This document shows, in pieces, positions 1-10,154 of a stretch of 64,000 nt of DNA. The position numbers and the translations under genes are program-made. Each line of letters opens with the position of its first letter. Positions within the stretch are counted from its first letter, which is position 1. This DNA comes from Streptomyces roseifaciens (GTDB lineage: Bacteria > Actinomycetota > Actinomycetes > Streptomycetales > Streptomycetaceae): NCBI RefSeq assembly GCF_001445655.1, contig NZ_LNBE01000001.1, positions 377,061-441,060 on the forward strand, read 5' to 3'. Under the pieces are notes generated by a model. That model did not search any database, was not told where the DNA came from, and worked only from the letters and a program-made list of their open reading frames with translations.

Positions 1-512
1 TCAGCCCACCTGCACCAGGGCGGCGGCCACGGCGCAATGACGGTGCCGGGCGCCGCGACGATTCAGTCCGGAACGCCCGGTGCTGCCTCCGCGACGCGGG
101 GCGACCGAGGGCTGCTCGGTGGTTCGCGGTCCGGCGGACGTGCGGGCGGTCTTCACGAGATCCTGTGCTCCGCCAGCCACCCCGAACGCCCGCGCGCCGA
201 GGGCCGCTCCAGCGCGGCTGTGGGATGTCGCCCGCATGCCGGTGTCGTGGAGATGGGTCGAGAGGGAGGAGGGGTGCCCGGCCGGTCGGGAGGCGTGGGA
301 CCGGCCAGGGCCCCGGAGCACGGCGGCCTGGCCTCGTGCGTGTGCACCTGGGACGCAGGAGGTGGCCGCCGCTGTGGGGTTCAACGACAGTGTCGTGCTG
401 ACTGTCACGCCTTCGTCGCCGGGCACGGTTGAGACTCCGGAGCCCTGGGAACCGTTGTCGGGTTCTTCGCGTCGAATATTTTGAACGTGTTCGAATCGAT
501 CAAAGGGTGCGT
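1..512. other. No convincing gene
   Basis: Open frames exist on both strands, but they are arginine/glycine/proline-rich GC-frame artefacts with no recognisable domain. No reading frame has a convincing ribosome binding site and domain content together. The stretch could be the flank of a gene lying outside the window to the left. Confidence 0.4.
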
Positions 513-1025
513 GTGGGGAAGGGACGTTTGCAGGGGCGGAGGCTGCCCGTGGGGGTGGCTTTGGCATCCTGGCTCGTGGTGGTGCCGATGCTTGGGGGAT
601 GTGGGCACAGCCGGCAGGAAGTGCTGGATGTGATGTATCTGAAGATGCCTGAGTGCCCGGTGAAGATGCTCAGCTACAAGGCGGATGAGCTCTGGTGGCC
701 ACCGGCCACGGTGGAGATGAGCTACACCGTGCCGAAGAGCTGCATGGATGACTACCTGGCGACTCAGGGTGTCGACGATCTGGGCAAACCCTCCCTGAAA
801 TGGCCGAGCGGATGGAGCGGTTCTAACGGCGACCGGGAGATCAAGCCGACCGACCCGCCTTTCCCGTCCGAGACCATGAAGCGGTTCAAGCTGCGGCTGG
901 ACGCCTCCAGGACGTATCCCATCCACTCGTTCTCGACAGCGAACCGGTCATAATTCGACGTCCTGCTGGACGAGAAGGGCGACACCACCACCGCCTACCT
1001 GACCGGCATGAACGGAAGCCTCTGA
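513..1025 (+). pseudogene. Putative lipoprotein with an in-frame internal stop
   Basis: The GTG at 513, preceded by an AAAGGG-like site, starts a typical lipoprotein signal. Two arginines near residues 9-10 lead into a hydrophobic core and a lipobox ending L-G-G-C at residue 30, so the mature protein would be a lipid-anchored surface protein. The reading frame stops at TAA 951-953. It continues open in the same frame for 23 further codons (FDVLLDEKG and so on) to a TGA at 1023-1025. The simplest reading is a nonsense mutation that clips the last 24 codons; the alternative is that TAA is the natural end. No family is recognised beyond a small secreted lipoprotein. There is no clear operon partner. 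Confidence 0.55.
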
Positions 1026-1371
1026 TACCGCCATGGGCCGACTGCGGCGCACACCGGACGCGCCGCGTGGCCGCCGCCGCTCGATGGTGATCTCCCGGAG
1101 GACTATGCCAGGCTGCAGCGTGGGGTTGTGGGGTCTCTCGGCTCGCATCCCGAGCCAGTCCTGTGACCTGCAACTACACCAGATGACTCACCCTGTGTCC
1201 CATCTGCCCAGTCTCACAGCCGTGTCCCGATCTCCTGCATGGGGCGCAGCGGAGGGGGATGCCAGGTGTTTCCAGCGGATACAGGCTTCCTCGCCCTGCG
1301 CGCCCAGAGCTATGATCCACCCCTGAACTGAACGCGTTCAAAATAGGGGTAGCTTATGTCAGGGCAAGGCA
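1026..1371. other. Gene-poor spacer
   Basis: No frame here shows a credible domain or start signal. An A/T-richer segment around 1330-1360 (GAACGCGTTCAAAATA) could be promoter-like for the small membrane gene that follows, but no clear -35/-10 pair is seen. Confidence 0.35.
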
Positions 1372-1638
1372 TTGGGGAAACCACTGCGTATCGAAGTCCC
1401 CGGTCCGGCATCAACTCCTGTGCCACAGAAGGGGCGTGACGCCGTGGGTGCCGGCCTTGGCCTGCTCCTCATTCCTCTCTCCCTCTATTTCGTGCTGGCA
1501 CTGTTCCTCTGCCGCAACCTGGCCGCACGCACCACTCCGGCGGTCACGTGGATGTTCGCCACGGGGCTGCTCGTCCTGCCGGGTGGGCTCATCGTCGCTT
1601 GGTGGCTGACTGGGGTGGTCGCACAATCGGGTTCCTAG
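1372..1638 (+). CDS. Small putative membrane protein
   Basis: The frame encodes 88 residues with two hydrophobic segments (roughly residues 26-46 and 57-80) separated by a short polar loop. That suggests a two-pass inner-membrane peptide. The start is uncertain: TTG at 1372 gives the longest version, while a GTG near 1444 would keep both membrane segments. No family is recognised and no neighbour clarifies the role. Confidence 0.35.
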   Translation: MGKPLRIEVPGPASTPVPQKGRDAVGAGLGLLLIPLSLYFVLALFLCRNLAARTTPAVTWMFATGLLVLPGGLIVAWWLTGVVAQSGS

Positions 1639-2304
1639 CGGGAGCTCCGTTGTACGGACGGTTCGCCCGCCAGCACCGCTATCCCTGTCTCCGCCTGGCT
1701 CCGGGCAGGCAGTCTCACGCCCGTGGCCGGTCGGCCACGGGCTGGCCATTACACCTGAGATTCGGCCGCGGGATCTGAGATCCCACATGCAGGTTAGGGT
1801 CTCGCTGCTCGTGGCATAGGCCGGGCCCGTGACCAGCGGGTTTCCCGTTGTCTCACGGCGATGGCACACGGTTCAGTCTCACGAGACATGGCACATCCTC
1901 AGCACGCCTGTACGGACGGCGAGCGGCTCGTGCCGCTGTCCCGTCGCATTGCGCCTGCCTGTGCATCTCGTCCTGAGCCGCGGGGTTGCCAGGTCGGATG
2001 AGAACACCCGGCTCGGGATTCTCGGTGCATCTGGCTTGTGTGGAATCCTGCGTGGGGTGCGAGCCGACCGCCCCAGATTCGAGACGGCGCCAGCCTTCTA
2101 TGAATGGCCCTGGCGTCAGGGGTGCCAGGGTGAGCACACGTCCTGAACTGCCCCTGCTCGGGAGGTTTCGTGCCAACCTATCGGGCTGTATAGCCGGCTC
2201 ACCGAGACGCCCTCGTTCTCGGTTGAATCAGATTCCTCGGCGGATTCAGCCGTTCCGGAGTCGATAGCGCATGCGTGCACCCCCCCGTTCACCCGTTCCG
2301 TTCA
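1639..2304. other. Gene-poor spacer before the metalloprotease
   Basis: Several overlapping frames are open but none has a motif, signal peptide or plausible start context. The run of C at 2279-2286 lies just beyond the 3' end of the minus-strand metalloprotease gene. No strong hairpin was found there. Confidence 0.4.
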
Positions 2305-3843
2305 TCATGTGATGACGGGCGGGGTGATACGAGGCCTGAACGCGATCCTGGCCACATTGATCTGGGTGTTTCCGCCTCCGCGCCATGACATTGCCAGTTG
2401 ATTCTTATGCTCGGCCAGGCAGGGACCGTCGTCGGATGACTCGCCGTTGAACACGAATTTCTGGCTACACTTTCCACTGTCGACTGACCATCGAAGGTTG
2501 AGGTTCTGAGCACCTTCTCCGGTCCATCCGAGAAAGACGAGCCCATCCTGACCAGCCAGCGAAGGAGAGTGCTCGCTCGTGTCGTCGAGCGTCACTTTGT
2601 CATCTAGACCAAGTACCGTCGATCCGTTGAGATTCACGCGCGCCACATTGACATTTTTGTTGCCCGATCCCCTCCAAGAGATGAACAACTGGCCGTTGTG
2701 CGAAGTCAGGGCCGGACTGGCATCGGACGTCTCATTATCGAAGGTGTGCTTACCAGTCCACGGGCTTCCGCCGAGAATGCCGAAGATAATGTTCAGTCTG
2801 TCGTCCTTCCCGGTCCATGCGAGGCAGGTCATCCCTTGATGGATCGCCAGCGCGGGACGGTGGTTACTTTCCTCGGACAGCGTCTCCTTGTTGATCAATC
2901 CAGAAATGGAAGGAGGGTTGTCGTGCCAGTTCACCTGCGCGAAGTTCAGCTTGTTGGCACCCTCGCCCGTCCAGGCGATCCAGGCGCGCCCGCCACTTGG
3001 GTCCGGGAGCGATGCGAGAGCCGGGCCGTCGATCGACGTGTCCGCTGCTGTGTGCTTGGCCGGAAAGGTGACCCCATCATCAGCGGAGAGGCGCACGTTG
3101 ATGTTCTGATTACTCTCCCCTGTCCAAGCCAGGAGCAGGTGCTTACCGTTGGAGGCGATAGCGGGACAGAAGTCGGTGGACTCAGGGAGTGTAATCTTCT
3201 GGTTCAGACCTATGACTTCTTCATAGAGCGCCCGCACAGCAGCGATGTCACCCACGCTAGGGTTGTTCCGCTGACCGATGGCTGAACAGGAAACCCCAGG
3301 TTTGATGGCAATTGTCGTCTGAGCGACCCCGCCAACCATTTTTCCAAACGCCGTCTGAGAGTAATGCATGATCGAGCCGCAGTCATAGCTGCCGAGCTTG
3401 CATCCTTCGATAATCTTGAAGTTCCTAACCCGATCCGCGGGTTGAACGTTAGCCTCATTTACAGTGACCACGCTATCCCGGTCAGGACGCTGCTGCTCAT
3501 GAAGCAGGCCGATCGCATGACCGATTTCATGCATGACACTGCCGGCGTTGAAAGTTGCGCCGGCGATGTTACAGGTAATGTCGTCCTCTCCTGTGGAGGT
3601 GATATCGCGACCAGTGCTGGTGTTGCATCCAGAGCCGGAGACGAATCTGGTGAAGGTGCTCTCAGTGGCTCGCGGTACGAACCGGATGATGGACATCGTG
3701 TTCCATGCGTTGATGGCATCCGTCACGGCTTTTCGATCGGCTGTCGCGGGAGGGAAGTCCGCGGCATTAATCTCGAACGGAATTGTTCCATCTGGCCAGC
3801 GATTGTCGCTTGTCGGTGACAATCCAAATCCCATTGCTTCCAC
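2305..3843 (-). CDS. Astacin-like (M12A) zinc metalloprotease with C-terminal repeat domain
   Basis: The N-terminal half is an astacin-type catalytic domain. It begins with the family-like RWPDGTIPFEI, has the zinc site HEIGHAIGLLHE at residues 105-116 (three His plus the catalytic Glu), and the Met-turn SIMHY at 157-161. From about residue 225 to the end there are five to six copies of a repeat built around (A/S)W(T/R)G-x-G-x-x-N-x-N(V/L), as in beta-propeller or lectin-like binding domains. No signal peptide or propeptide is visible, which is unusual for astacins. Either secretion is by another route or the true 5' end has been lost. GTG at 3843 and ATG at 3834 are both possible starts. Two small genes lie just upstream on the same strand. 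Confidence 0.85.
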   Translation of the reverse strand: MEAMGFGLSPTSDNRWPDGTIPFEINAADFPPATADRKAVTDAINAWNTMSIIRFVPRATESTFTRFVSGSGCNTSTGRDITSTGEDDITCNIAGATFNAGSVMHEIGHAIGLLHEQQRPDRDSVVTVNEANVQPADRVRNFKIIEGCKLGSYDCGSIMHYSQTAFGKMVGGVAQTTIAIKPGVSCSAIGQRNNPSVGDIAAVRALYEEVIGLNQKITLPESTDFCPAIASNGKHLLLAWTGESNQNINVRLSADDGVTFPAKHTAADTSIDGPALASLPDPSGGRAWIAWTGEGANKLNFAQVNWHDNPPSISGLINKETLSEESNHRPALAIHQGMTCLAWTGKDDRLNIIFGILGGSPWTGKHTFDNETSDASPALTSHNGQLFISWRGSGNKNVNVARVNLNGSTVLGLDDKVTLDDTSEHSPSLAGQDGLVFLGWTGEGAQNLNLRWSVDSGKCSQKFVFNGESSDDGPCLAEHKNQLAMSWRGGGNTQINVARIAFRPRITPPVIT

Positions 3844-3962
3844 CTTCTGTGAGCTGCGCCACGTCGGCGTCGTCCACTTTCCCGCGTGATGGTTGCCAAG
3901 CGATCTGCCGGAGCTTGTTCCCGCGCAGCGCTCCTCGCTCTGAGACGGGGAGAGCAGCAGGC

Positions 3963-4214
3963 TCAGGCGCCGCGCCTCACGAGTCTCGCTTCGCCATCAG
4001 AGACTTCGACGTAGTAGTCAACGAGAGCCCCCAGTGATCCCGCTGCGTGCAATTCGCCTGGAAGGGCTACATGATGCACCTCTTCACCGGTGTCGGGTGT
4101 GATGTCTACGATGAAGGATGCAAGTCCTGATGCACTTACGCCCTCCGGCGGGCCCAGCCTGGTCGCAGCCTTGATGTTGCCGTCTCTATCAGCAACTACG
4201 AGTAGCTTGGTCAT
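3963..4214 (-). CDS. Small hypothetical protein upstream of the metalloprotease
   Basis: The frame encodes 83 residues starting MTKLLVVADRDGNIKAA, an acidic small protein without membrane segments or signal peptide. It begins 15 bases after the preceding small gene and ends 119 bases before the metalloprotease. The three may be co-transcribed, and a role in protease folding or inhibition is possible but unsupported by any motif. No family is recognised. Confidence 0.5.
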   Translation of the reverse strand: MTKLLVVADRDGNIKAATRLGPPEGVSASGLASFIVDITPDTGEEVHHVALPGELHAAGSLGALVDYYVEVSDGEARLVRRGA

Positions 4215-4229
4215 GCGGCCGCATCCTCT

Positions 4230-4517
4230 CTACGGAATCCAGGCATGAATGAAGAACGTTTCGCTTCGGTCCGTGTGTTCGTTTCGGACTCTCACCCAGT
4301 ACGTGTCTCTGATGAGAGGAATCTCACCTGAGCCGACCATCCGTGAGACGCCGTGCCATTCCGTCCACAGTGAATGTTTGCCTGACCTTGTGGTGTTGGG
4401 TACAGCCAAAGCGAAGTAGGGCCCTGGGTAAACGGCGAGGTTGAATCCGAAGTGGTTGCTTTGACCCGGCGCGAGAAAACATTCCTGTGACGTGTACTGG
4501 TACCCCATCTTGCACAT
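4230..4517 (-). CDS. Small hypothetical protein, first of the putative metalloprotease operon
   Basis: The frame encodes 95 residues rich in aromatic residues (Y, F, W) and beta-prone segments, ending SETFFIHAWIP. It has no signal peptide or cysteine motif. The start ATG at 4517 is followed by a second in-frame ATG three codons on. It is the most upstream member of a same-strand cluster leading to the metalloprotease. The composition suggests a small beta-sandwich or lectin-like fold, but that is only an impression. Confidence 0.5.
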   Translation of the reverse strand: MCKMGYQYTSQECFLAPGQSNHFGFNLAVYPGPYFALAVPNTTRSGKHSLWTEWHGVSRMVGSGEIPLIRDTYWVRVRNEHTDRSETFFIHAWIP

Positions 4518-4711
4518 CCCGGTGCCATTTGGCCATCTCGACTGGTACTGCCGACAGTTCCGCAGAACGGCTTACGACAGCCACTTACCATCCAGGCTCC
4601 TCGACTTTCCCCACACCACCCACTCGCACTACACCAAACGGGTGATTCGGGGTGCCGGGGTCTCGGCCAGATCGCACTAGGTGCAGAATTAGATCAAACC
4701 CTATGAACTCG

Positions 4712-4826
4712 GCGACCAACGCACCGCGCCGCTCCCAGGCGGGAGCAGGCCGATCTCGTCGTAGTGCCGCAGTGCCCGGGCCGTCACACCCGACATCCGG
4801 GCGACCTCCGCTGTCGGCCAGGCCAT
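4712..4826 (-). pseudogene. Remnant of a MerR-family regulator (N-terminal HTH only)
   Basis: Reading the minus strand from the ATG at 4826 gives a classic MerR DNA-binding start: W-x-x-A-E-V-A-R-M-S-G-V-T-A-R-A-L-R-H-Y-D, then E-I-G-L-L-P-P. The similarity ends after about 38 codons and the frame is then lost, so dimerisation and effector domains are missing. It lies in the 700-base stretch between the metalloprotease cluster and the first Tn7-like element and is probably debris from an insertion. The rest of 4518-5217 holds no supportable gene. Confidence 0.6.
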
Positions 4827-5217
4827 CGTGGATCCGCAGGTGGTCGCTGGAGGCCCCGGCGTTCGTCGAAGTGATGAGGCAGACCGATTTTGCGGTCACC
4901 GCGTTCGCCCGCGCCTCCGCGTCCCTGGCAGGTGCTGGCGCGGCGGAAGACGGCTCCCAGCAGGCGCAGGACGCCCCGACCGCCGCCGTCCACGAGAACA
5001 GGCTCTTCGTGATGCACCGCCACTAACCCCAGCCGCGGGCACACAAGAACTCCGTGTCTCCCTACCGTCCGAGGCCGAACTGGCGGGTGGGCGCCGCGAG
5101 CGCGGACTGCGTCCAGGCTCTCCTGGGGTGCCCGTTGGGTGTCGGAGTTGGTCGGGGCCGGGAGCAGCGGTTGTGCCCGATGAAACAGCGTGCGTACTCG
5201 ACGTGTGCCTGTGAGGG

Positions 5218-7386
5218 TCATGAGTTGAGCATGGTGCGGATTGTGGTGGCCGAGATGCTGGTGTCTACAGAGATCCGGGCGAGAGACTGTCCGAGCGTGT
5301 GCCGACGGTGAAGGATCTCGGGCAGGCGGTGGCCTCCAGGGACAGTCCGTCGTCCTTGTGCCAGGTTGCCCACTGCTGGACACGGAGGGAGGTGTCCTGG
5401 GTGTGGCGATAGCGCGGTGAGCTCCAGTCGACCGGGTGTTCGGCCAGCAGGTAGCGGGCGTGCGCGGTGGTGGTGCCGAGCTGCTGCGCGAGGCAGGCAA
5501 TGGAGAACGCGCCCGTCGGAGCCAGGGCAGCGATCTGAGCGGGGGTGATGCTGCCCGGGTCGGGCCCGGGAAGGATCAGCGTACGGGTGAGGTCTTCGGG
5601 CAGTTGGGGGCTCCACTGCACGGGTTCGGTGAGGTGGTGGGCGTCGAGGAGTTCTTGGGCTCGCTGGTGCAAGAGGCGGGCTTCGGCAGGCAGCAGGCGC
5701 CAGCGGAACCGCTGGTAGTACCCGTACTCGGCGGCACTGGCCGGGGCAAGACAGGGCGGGGCGTGCTCGACGGGCGAGCCGGTGAGGGCCTGGAAGATCC
5801 ACCGCTGGGCGTTCAGGTGAGAGCCGGCATGGTTGGAGCGCAAGGTCTTCTGCAGGCGCGTCCACCGCGCAGCCTCAAGGAAGTCCTCGCGGGGGCCGAA
5901 GAGGACGCGGCGGCGGGCGTAGTCGATGGGCGAGGCGTGCTGGTCGAGGTGGTCGGCCAGAGCAGTCACCAAGAGCAGGGCGTCGGCGCAGTCGTCGCGG
6001 GTGGCCAGTGCGGCCAGGAGACGGGAGAAGGTATGGCGGTCGCGAGTGGTGCCCAGGAGGCCGGCGGCCGTGGCGAGGGGGGTGCTGCTGCCGGTCATGA
6101 GGGTGGCCAGGGCGAGGAGTTCGTCGGCGCGGCGGGCCAGCGGTCGGCCGCTGGGGTGATACGGCGTCAGCCGCAGAGCCCAGCCGGGCCACAGGGCCGT
6201 CGGCAGGTACGCGGCGCGGGCGCGGGATGCATTGGTTCGGGGGGCGCCGGTGGCGGTGCGGTGACGCAGGCGGTGCAGGGGCGTGAGGTGGTCTTCGCGG
6301 CTGCCACGCAGGGCGGCCTGGAGCGCGGGTGAGACCGCGTGGCCCCAGGCGGCGAAACTGGCGGGGTACAGGGCGCGGCCGCTGGCACCGATGCGTTCAG
6401 TGAGCCACCGGGCGGTGCGGCCCACCTCGTGGACGCCGCCGACCTGCAGGATGCGCAGGGCAGCTGTGACGGCCGCAGCGGTAGCCGCTGCCGTCGGAGT
6501 GGTCTGACGCCGGTGATTCCCTGGCTGCCGCGTGGTGCTGGGGGCGTGCCGGTAGGCCTCCGTCTCCTCCTGCACGCGGGGTGGGCACCACTGCTCGGCG
6601 TGGTTGTCGAGGCCATGGCGGAGGATCTTCTCGCCTAGCGTCTTCAGGTCGTGCAGGAGTTGCTGCAGGCCCGTCTCCCTGCCTGCGTAGAGAGACAGGT
6701 CGGGGGCGGTTTGTGGTGTGGCGATTAGCGCGTCGAGGTAGTGCTGCGTCTGTATCAGGGGGGCTGCCGGGCGGGAGGGCTTCGGTCACGGTGGCGGCGT
6801 ACGGGTGGCCGCAGCGCGTGCTTGCGCGGTTGATGCCCATATCTCCTGCGGGGGCCAGGCACCAGCCGGGCCGGGGGATCCTGGAGAGCGGGTGAGTGGT
6901 CATCCTGGGGGTGCGGTGGCAGGCCGGGCAGGCGTCAGCCAGCAGCACCCGGTGCTGCGTGCACAGGAAGGTCCACGTCAGCCGCCAGGCCAGTTGCCAG
7001 CGGCCTCCGGACTCCTCCAGGCAGCGGGGGCAGAACCGTGATCCGCTGGGCCTGGCCCACAGCAACTGGTGCTGGGGCAGCCGCTGGCCGGTGTCGATCT
7101 GCAGAGCCTGGCCATTCCAGCGCTCCAGCGTCATTGCCGCCACCCGCTCGCGGGCCGTTCCGGTCGCCCGGGCGACCGCATCAACCTCGTCAGGGCGGAG
7201 AAGGATAGTCCACCGCGGTAATGCGCGGGTGGTGGCGCCTGCGGCTTGACGAGGAAGACCGAGAGCGTCGGTCAGGTCGCCCAGGCTGGCCTGGAGACGG
7301 GCGGCGAGGGCCTCCAGCCAGGAATCCAAGGCCTCGCCCGCCACAGGCGGCAGGCGGATCGGCAGCGTCCGCACCTCCGCGTTCAC
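5218..7386 (-). pseudogene. tniQ-like targeting gene of Tn7-like element 1, two frameshifts
   Basis: The gene would encode a TniQ/TnsD-family protein that links the transposase to its target. The N-terminal part has the family opening (R-L-P-P-V-x-G-E-A-L-D-S-W-L) and a zinc-binding set CPRC plus a downstream C-x-x-C (CPAC). One extra C in a C-run at about 6757-6762 shifts the frame. Removing it joins the N-terminal half smoothly to the C-terminal half, whose frame runs from about 6755 to 5320. A second shift at about 5315-5325 separates the body from the natural C-terminal tail (T-L-G-Q-S-L-A-R-I-S-V-D). The start overlaps the end of tnsC by four bases (ATGA). The protein is therefore almost certainly not made in full. 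Confidence 0.85.
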
Positions 7387-8504
7387 CCTGTCACCGGCCT
7401 CCTGCTCCCCGAGCGGCTGGTAAGCCGACCTGATCGGAGAGCGGCTTCCAGTTCACGGCGGGCCCGCTCGGAGGCCTCGTCGTTCTTCACCCCGTCGAGC
7501 AGATCCTGGTGCAGGCGTTCGGCGCCGGTACGCATGGCGCGCTGGCAGCCGCGGTTGATCAGGGTCATCAGGGAACCGATGTGTCCGGTGCTGCGTGCGA
7601 AGAGATAGCCGGACAGGTCGTCGGCCAGCATGCCCGGATGCTTCTTCGTCAGCACCAGGCGCTGCTCGAGAGCAAGGAGCATCTGCCGCCACTCCTGGCG
7701 GCCTTGCTGGCTGTCGATGATGAAGGGGTGCAGGCCCAGGCGTGTGGTGCGGCGCCCGTTCTGTGCCAGGGCCGCGTCTGCGGAGGTATGGCCTTCGCTG
7801 AACAGGCCCTTGCCGGCCAGTCCTACGCCGACGATGAGCAAGGTGACGGGGAACTCGTTCGCGATCCACTTCAGGTGGTTGCTCACCTCGATGCCATTGG
7901 TGTTGCCCCATTTGAGGAAGTGCAGATCGTCGAGGATGAGCAGGCGCACATCGCAGGTCAGGACGCAGTCCAAGGCCCGCTGTCCGAACTGGGCGGCGGT
8001 GCCGTGGCGGGCGGGGTGTCCGAAGAACTCCAGCAGCGCGCGGTTGAGGTCTTTCATCCCTGTGTTGCCGGTCAGCCCGATGCGGCACACCGGCCACCGC
8101 TCATGGCCGTCGGCCGTGAACTCGCCCTGCTCGGCCACCTCCCGCAGGTGCACCTGCCGGGCGAAGGCCAGCACCGAGGTCGTCTTGCCCAGCCCCGGGA
8201 ACGCATCCACGGCCACCGCGCCCTTGGCCTTGTCGCCGTCCTGGGGATTGCTGTCGTAGATGTCCCACAAGTCCTCGTGCAGCTCCGCCAGCTGTGGTGT
8301 CCTGATCGGCCCGAGATTCGCGTGCCACACACGCCGCTGCCGGTCGTACTCCACCCGCGCTGCTCCCCCAAGGGCTTTGAACTGCTCATGTTCCAGTGGG
8401 TCGGGCGGAGTGCGCGGCCCGGTGGTGACGAAGGCCTTGAAGTCCTCCTTGCGCGACAACGCCAGGCTGCCCAGCCCCTGCATCCCGTCGGAGAGAGTGC
8501 TCAT
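7383..8504 (-). CDS. TnsC/TniB-family AAA+ transposition ATPase (element 1)
   Basis: This 373-residue AAA+ ATPase has Walker A AFPGLGKT at 101-108 and Walker B LLILDD at about 188-193. It matches the TnsC/TniB regulators that couple target selection by TniQ to the TnsAB transposase. Its start overlaps the tnsB stop (ATGA), and its stop overlaps the tniQ start, giving the canonical tnsA-B-C-tniQ order. It is the only gene of this module without a visible lesion. Since its three partners are broken, it is either a recent survivor or could act in trans with other elements in the cell. Confidence 0.88.
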   Translation of the reverse strand: MSTLSDGMQGLGSLALSRKEDFKAFVTTGPRTPPDPLEHEQFKALGGAARVEYDRQRRVWHANLGPIRTPQLAELHEDLWDIYDSNPQDGDKAKGAVAVDAFPGLGKTTSVLAFARQVHLREVAEQGEFTADGHERWPVCRIGLTGNTGMKDLNRALLEFFGHPARHGTAAQFGQRALDCVLTCDVRLLILDDLHFLKWGNTNGIEVSNHLKWIANEFPVTLLIVGVGLAGKGLFSEGHTSADAALAQNGRRTTRLGLHPFIIDSQQGRQEWRQMLLALEQRLVLTKKHPGMLADDLSGYLFARSTGHIGSLMTLINRGCQRAMRTGAERLHQDLLDGVKNDEASERARRELEAALRSGRLTSRSGSRRPVTG

Positions 8505-10154
8505 ACGTCGTCCAGGGCGTCCGCGTAGAAGTCCTCCTCGGTTTCGTCATCGCCCTCCAGGGCCGCCACTTCTTCGCCGCGGGCCGCAGCAGTGTTACCA
8601 CCACCGGCTCCTTCCGGGGCCGGGCGTGCCGCGGGCAGCGGCGCCGACGCCTCGTCCGCCGTGTCGGGCAGGTGCAGGGCGACCTGCTCGCGGGACAGGC
8701 GCAGGGCCATGCGGCGCTCGGCGGGCGTGGTGCCCAGGCCGAGGTTCCAGCGTTCCAGCAGGTCAGCGACGGCGAGCCGGTCGTCGGGGTAGCGGTACTT
8801 CGTGGCCGCCAGCCTCCGGGCGAAGGCCAGCGCGTCCTCGCTCAGCGGCATCCGCGCGGACGGCGCGTGCTCCCACACCAGCGTGTGCCACCGCCGCTCC
8901 ACCGGGTCGCGGAAGTAGACACGGGACACGTCGTCCGGATCCACCTGGAACGGCCAGCCGTTCTTCACCGGCCCCTGAAACGGGCTTGCGGTACCGGGGG
9001 CGGGCAGGCCGGGACCGTTGTAGCGGCGGCGGCCGATCTCCACCCCCATAGTGCTGGATCGTCCGCCACACTGTCGGCAGGAACTCAAAACCAAGGTCCG
9101 CATCCCGGGGAACCTCGATGCAACCGGCCCTGGCCATACCGTGCTCGAACATCTGCGCCGGGGACATCCGCAGCCCCGGCAGCCCCGGGTCCACCAGGCC
9201 GGAGTGCGGACGGCAGTGGTAGACCACTGCCACCCACTCCCGGATGATTGCCTCCAGCTCGTCGAGGAAGAACGCCTCGGCCTGCACCCACCTCAGGGTC
9301 AGCGGATCGAACGCGAACACGTCCAGCCGAGTGGTGTCCATCAGCAGGTACTCGCCCGGCCGCGTCGGCCGCAGCTTCCCATACGGCCCCTCCGGGCGCT
9401 CGGCAATGTCCCGGTTCCGCTTCGTACTCAGCCGGAACAGCGGGTGACGGCGTTCGAGTTCGCCTAATGCCCGGTAGGCGGTCGCCTGGCTCGGCAGTCG
9501 TACCACGTCGGGCCCGTAGCGGGCAATGACGCGGGCCCGGGTGCGGTCGATCACCATCTTGCGCGAGGGCTTGGACTGGCCGGCGTGTTCGACCATGACC
9601 TCCAGCGCCGTCTCCAGCCACCGCTCGTCGACGCGCTGAGCCACCGACGTCGTCAAGGGTGTCCGCGGGGCGAGCCCGGCTTCACCGTTTCGGTGGTAGG
9701 CCGCCACCCAGCGTCGCACGGTCCGGCCGGTCACTCCGAGCTCGGCCGCCTTGGCGGCATAGCGCGCTTCGAAGGGTGTCTCCGGCGCGTATTCAGGGCG
9801 CGGTTCCTCGGGCCGCGGCAGTTCCCGGCTCCCCGACCGGAACCCCGTCAGCACTTCGCGCACGTGCTCGGCCCGCTCGATCACCTGCGCCCGCTCCAAT
9901 TCCGACAACTGCCCCAGGGCAACGCCCGTGATCTCTTCTTCGTCATCCGAGCCCGGACCGTCCGCCTCTGGGATGATCACCGCCCGGTCCGAGAACAGCA
10001 GTTCCTTCAGTCCGACCCGCAAGTAGCGGCCACGCTCGTCTTTGAGGACCAGTTCGTTGCCCGCCGCTGTCGCGGTCATCTCCACAACCTCGGCAGTCTC
10101 GCCGTCGTAGCGAAACCGCGTGCCCACGCCCACGCGCGCGCCAGCCCCACTCAT
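8501..10154 (-). pseudogene. tnsB-like DDE transposase of element 1, internal deletion plus frameshift
   Basis: From the ATG at 10154 the protein has an N-terminal DNA-binding region (HTH around T-G-R-T-V-R-R-W) and the start of a DDE catalytic domain, with the first Asp in L-L-M-D-T-T. Directly after R-W-V-Q the sequence jumps to F-F-L-D-E-L-E-A-I-I-R-E-W, which lies near the end of the catalytic domain in this family. The segment carrying the second Asp and the Glu is missing; the junction is at about 9275-9285. An extra base in the C-run at 9043-9047 then shifts the frame, and the natural C-terminus continues in another frame to 8501. The gene starts by ATGA overlap with tnsA. It cannot encode an active transposase. 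Confidence 0.85.
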
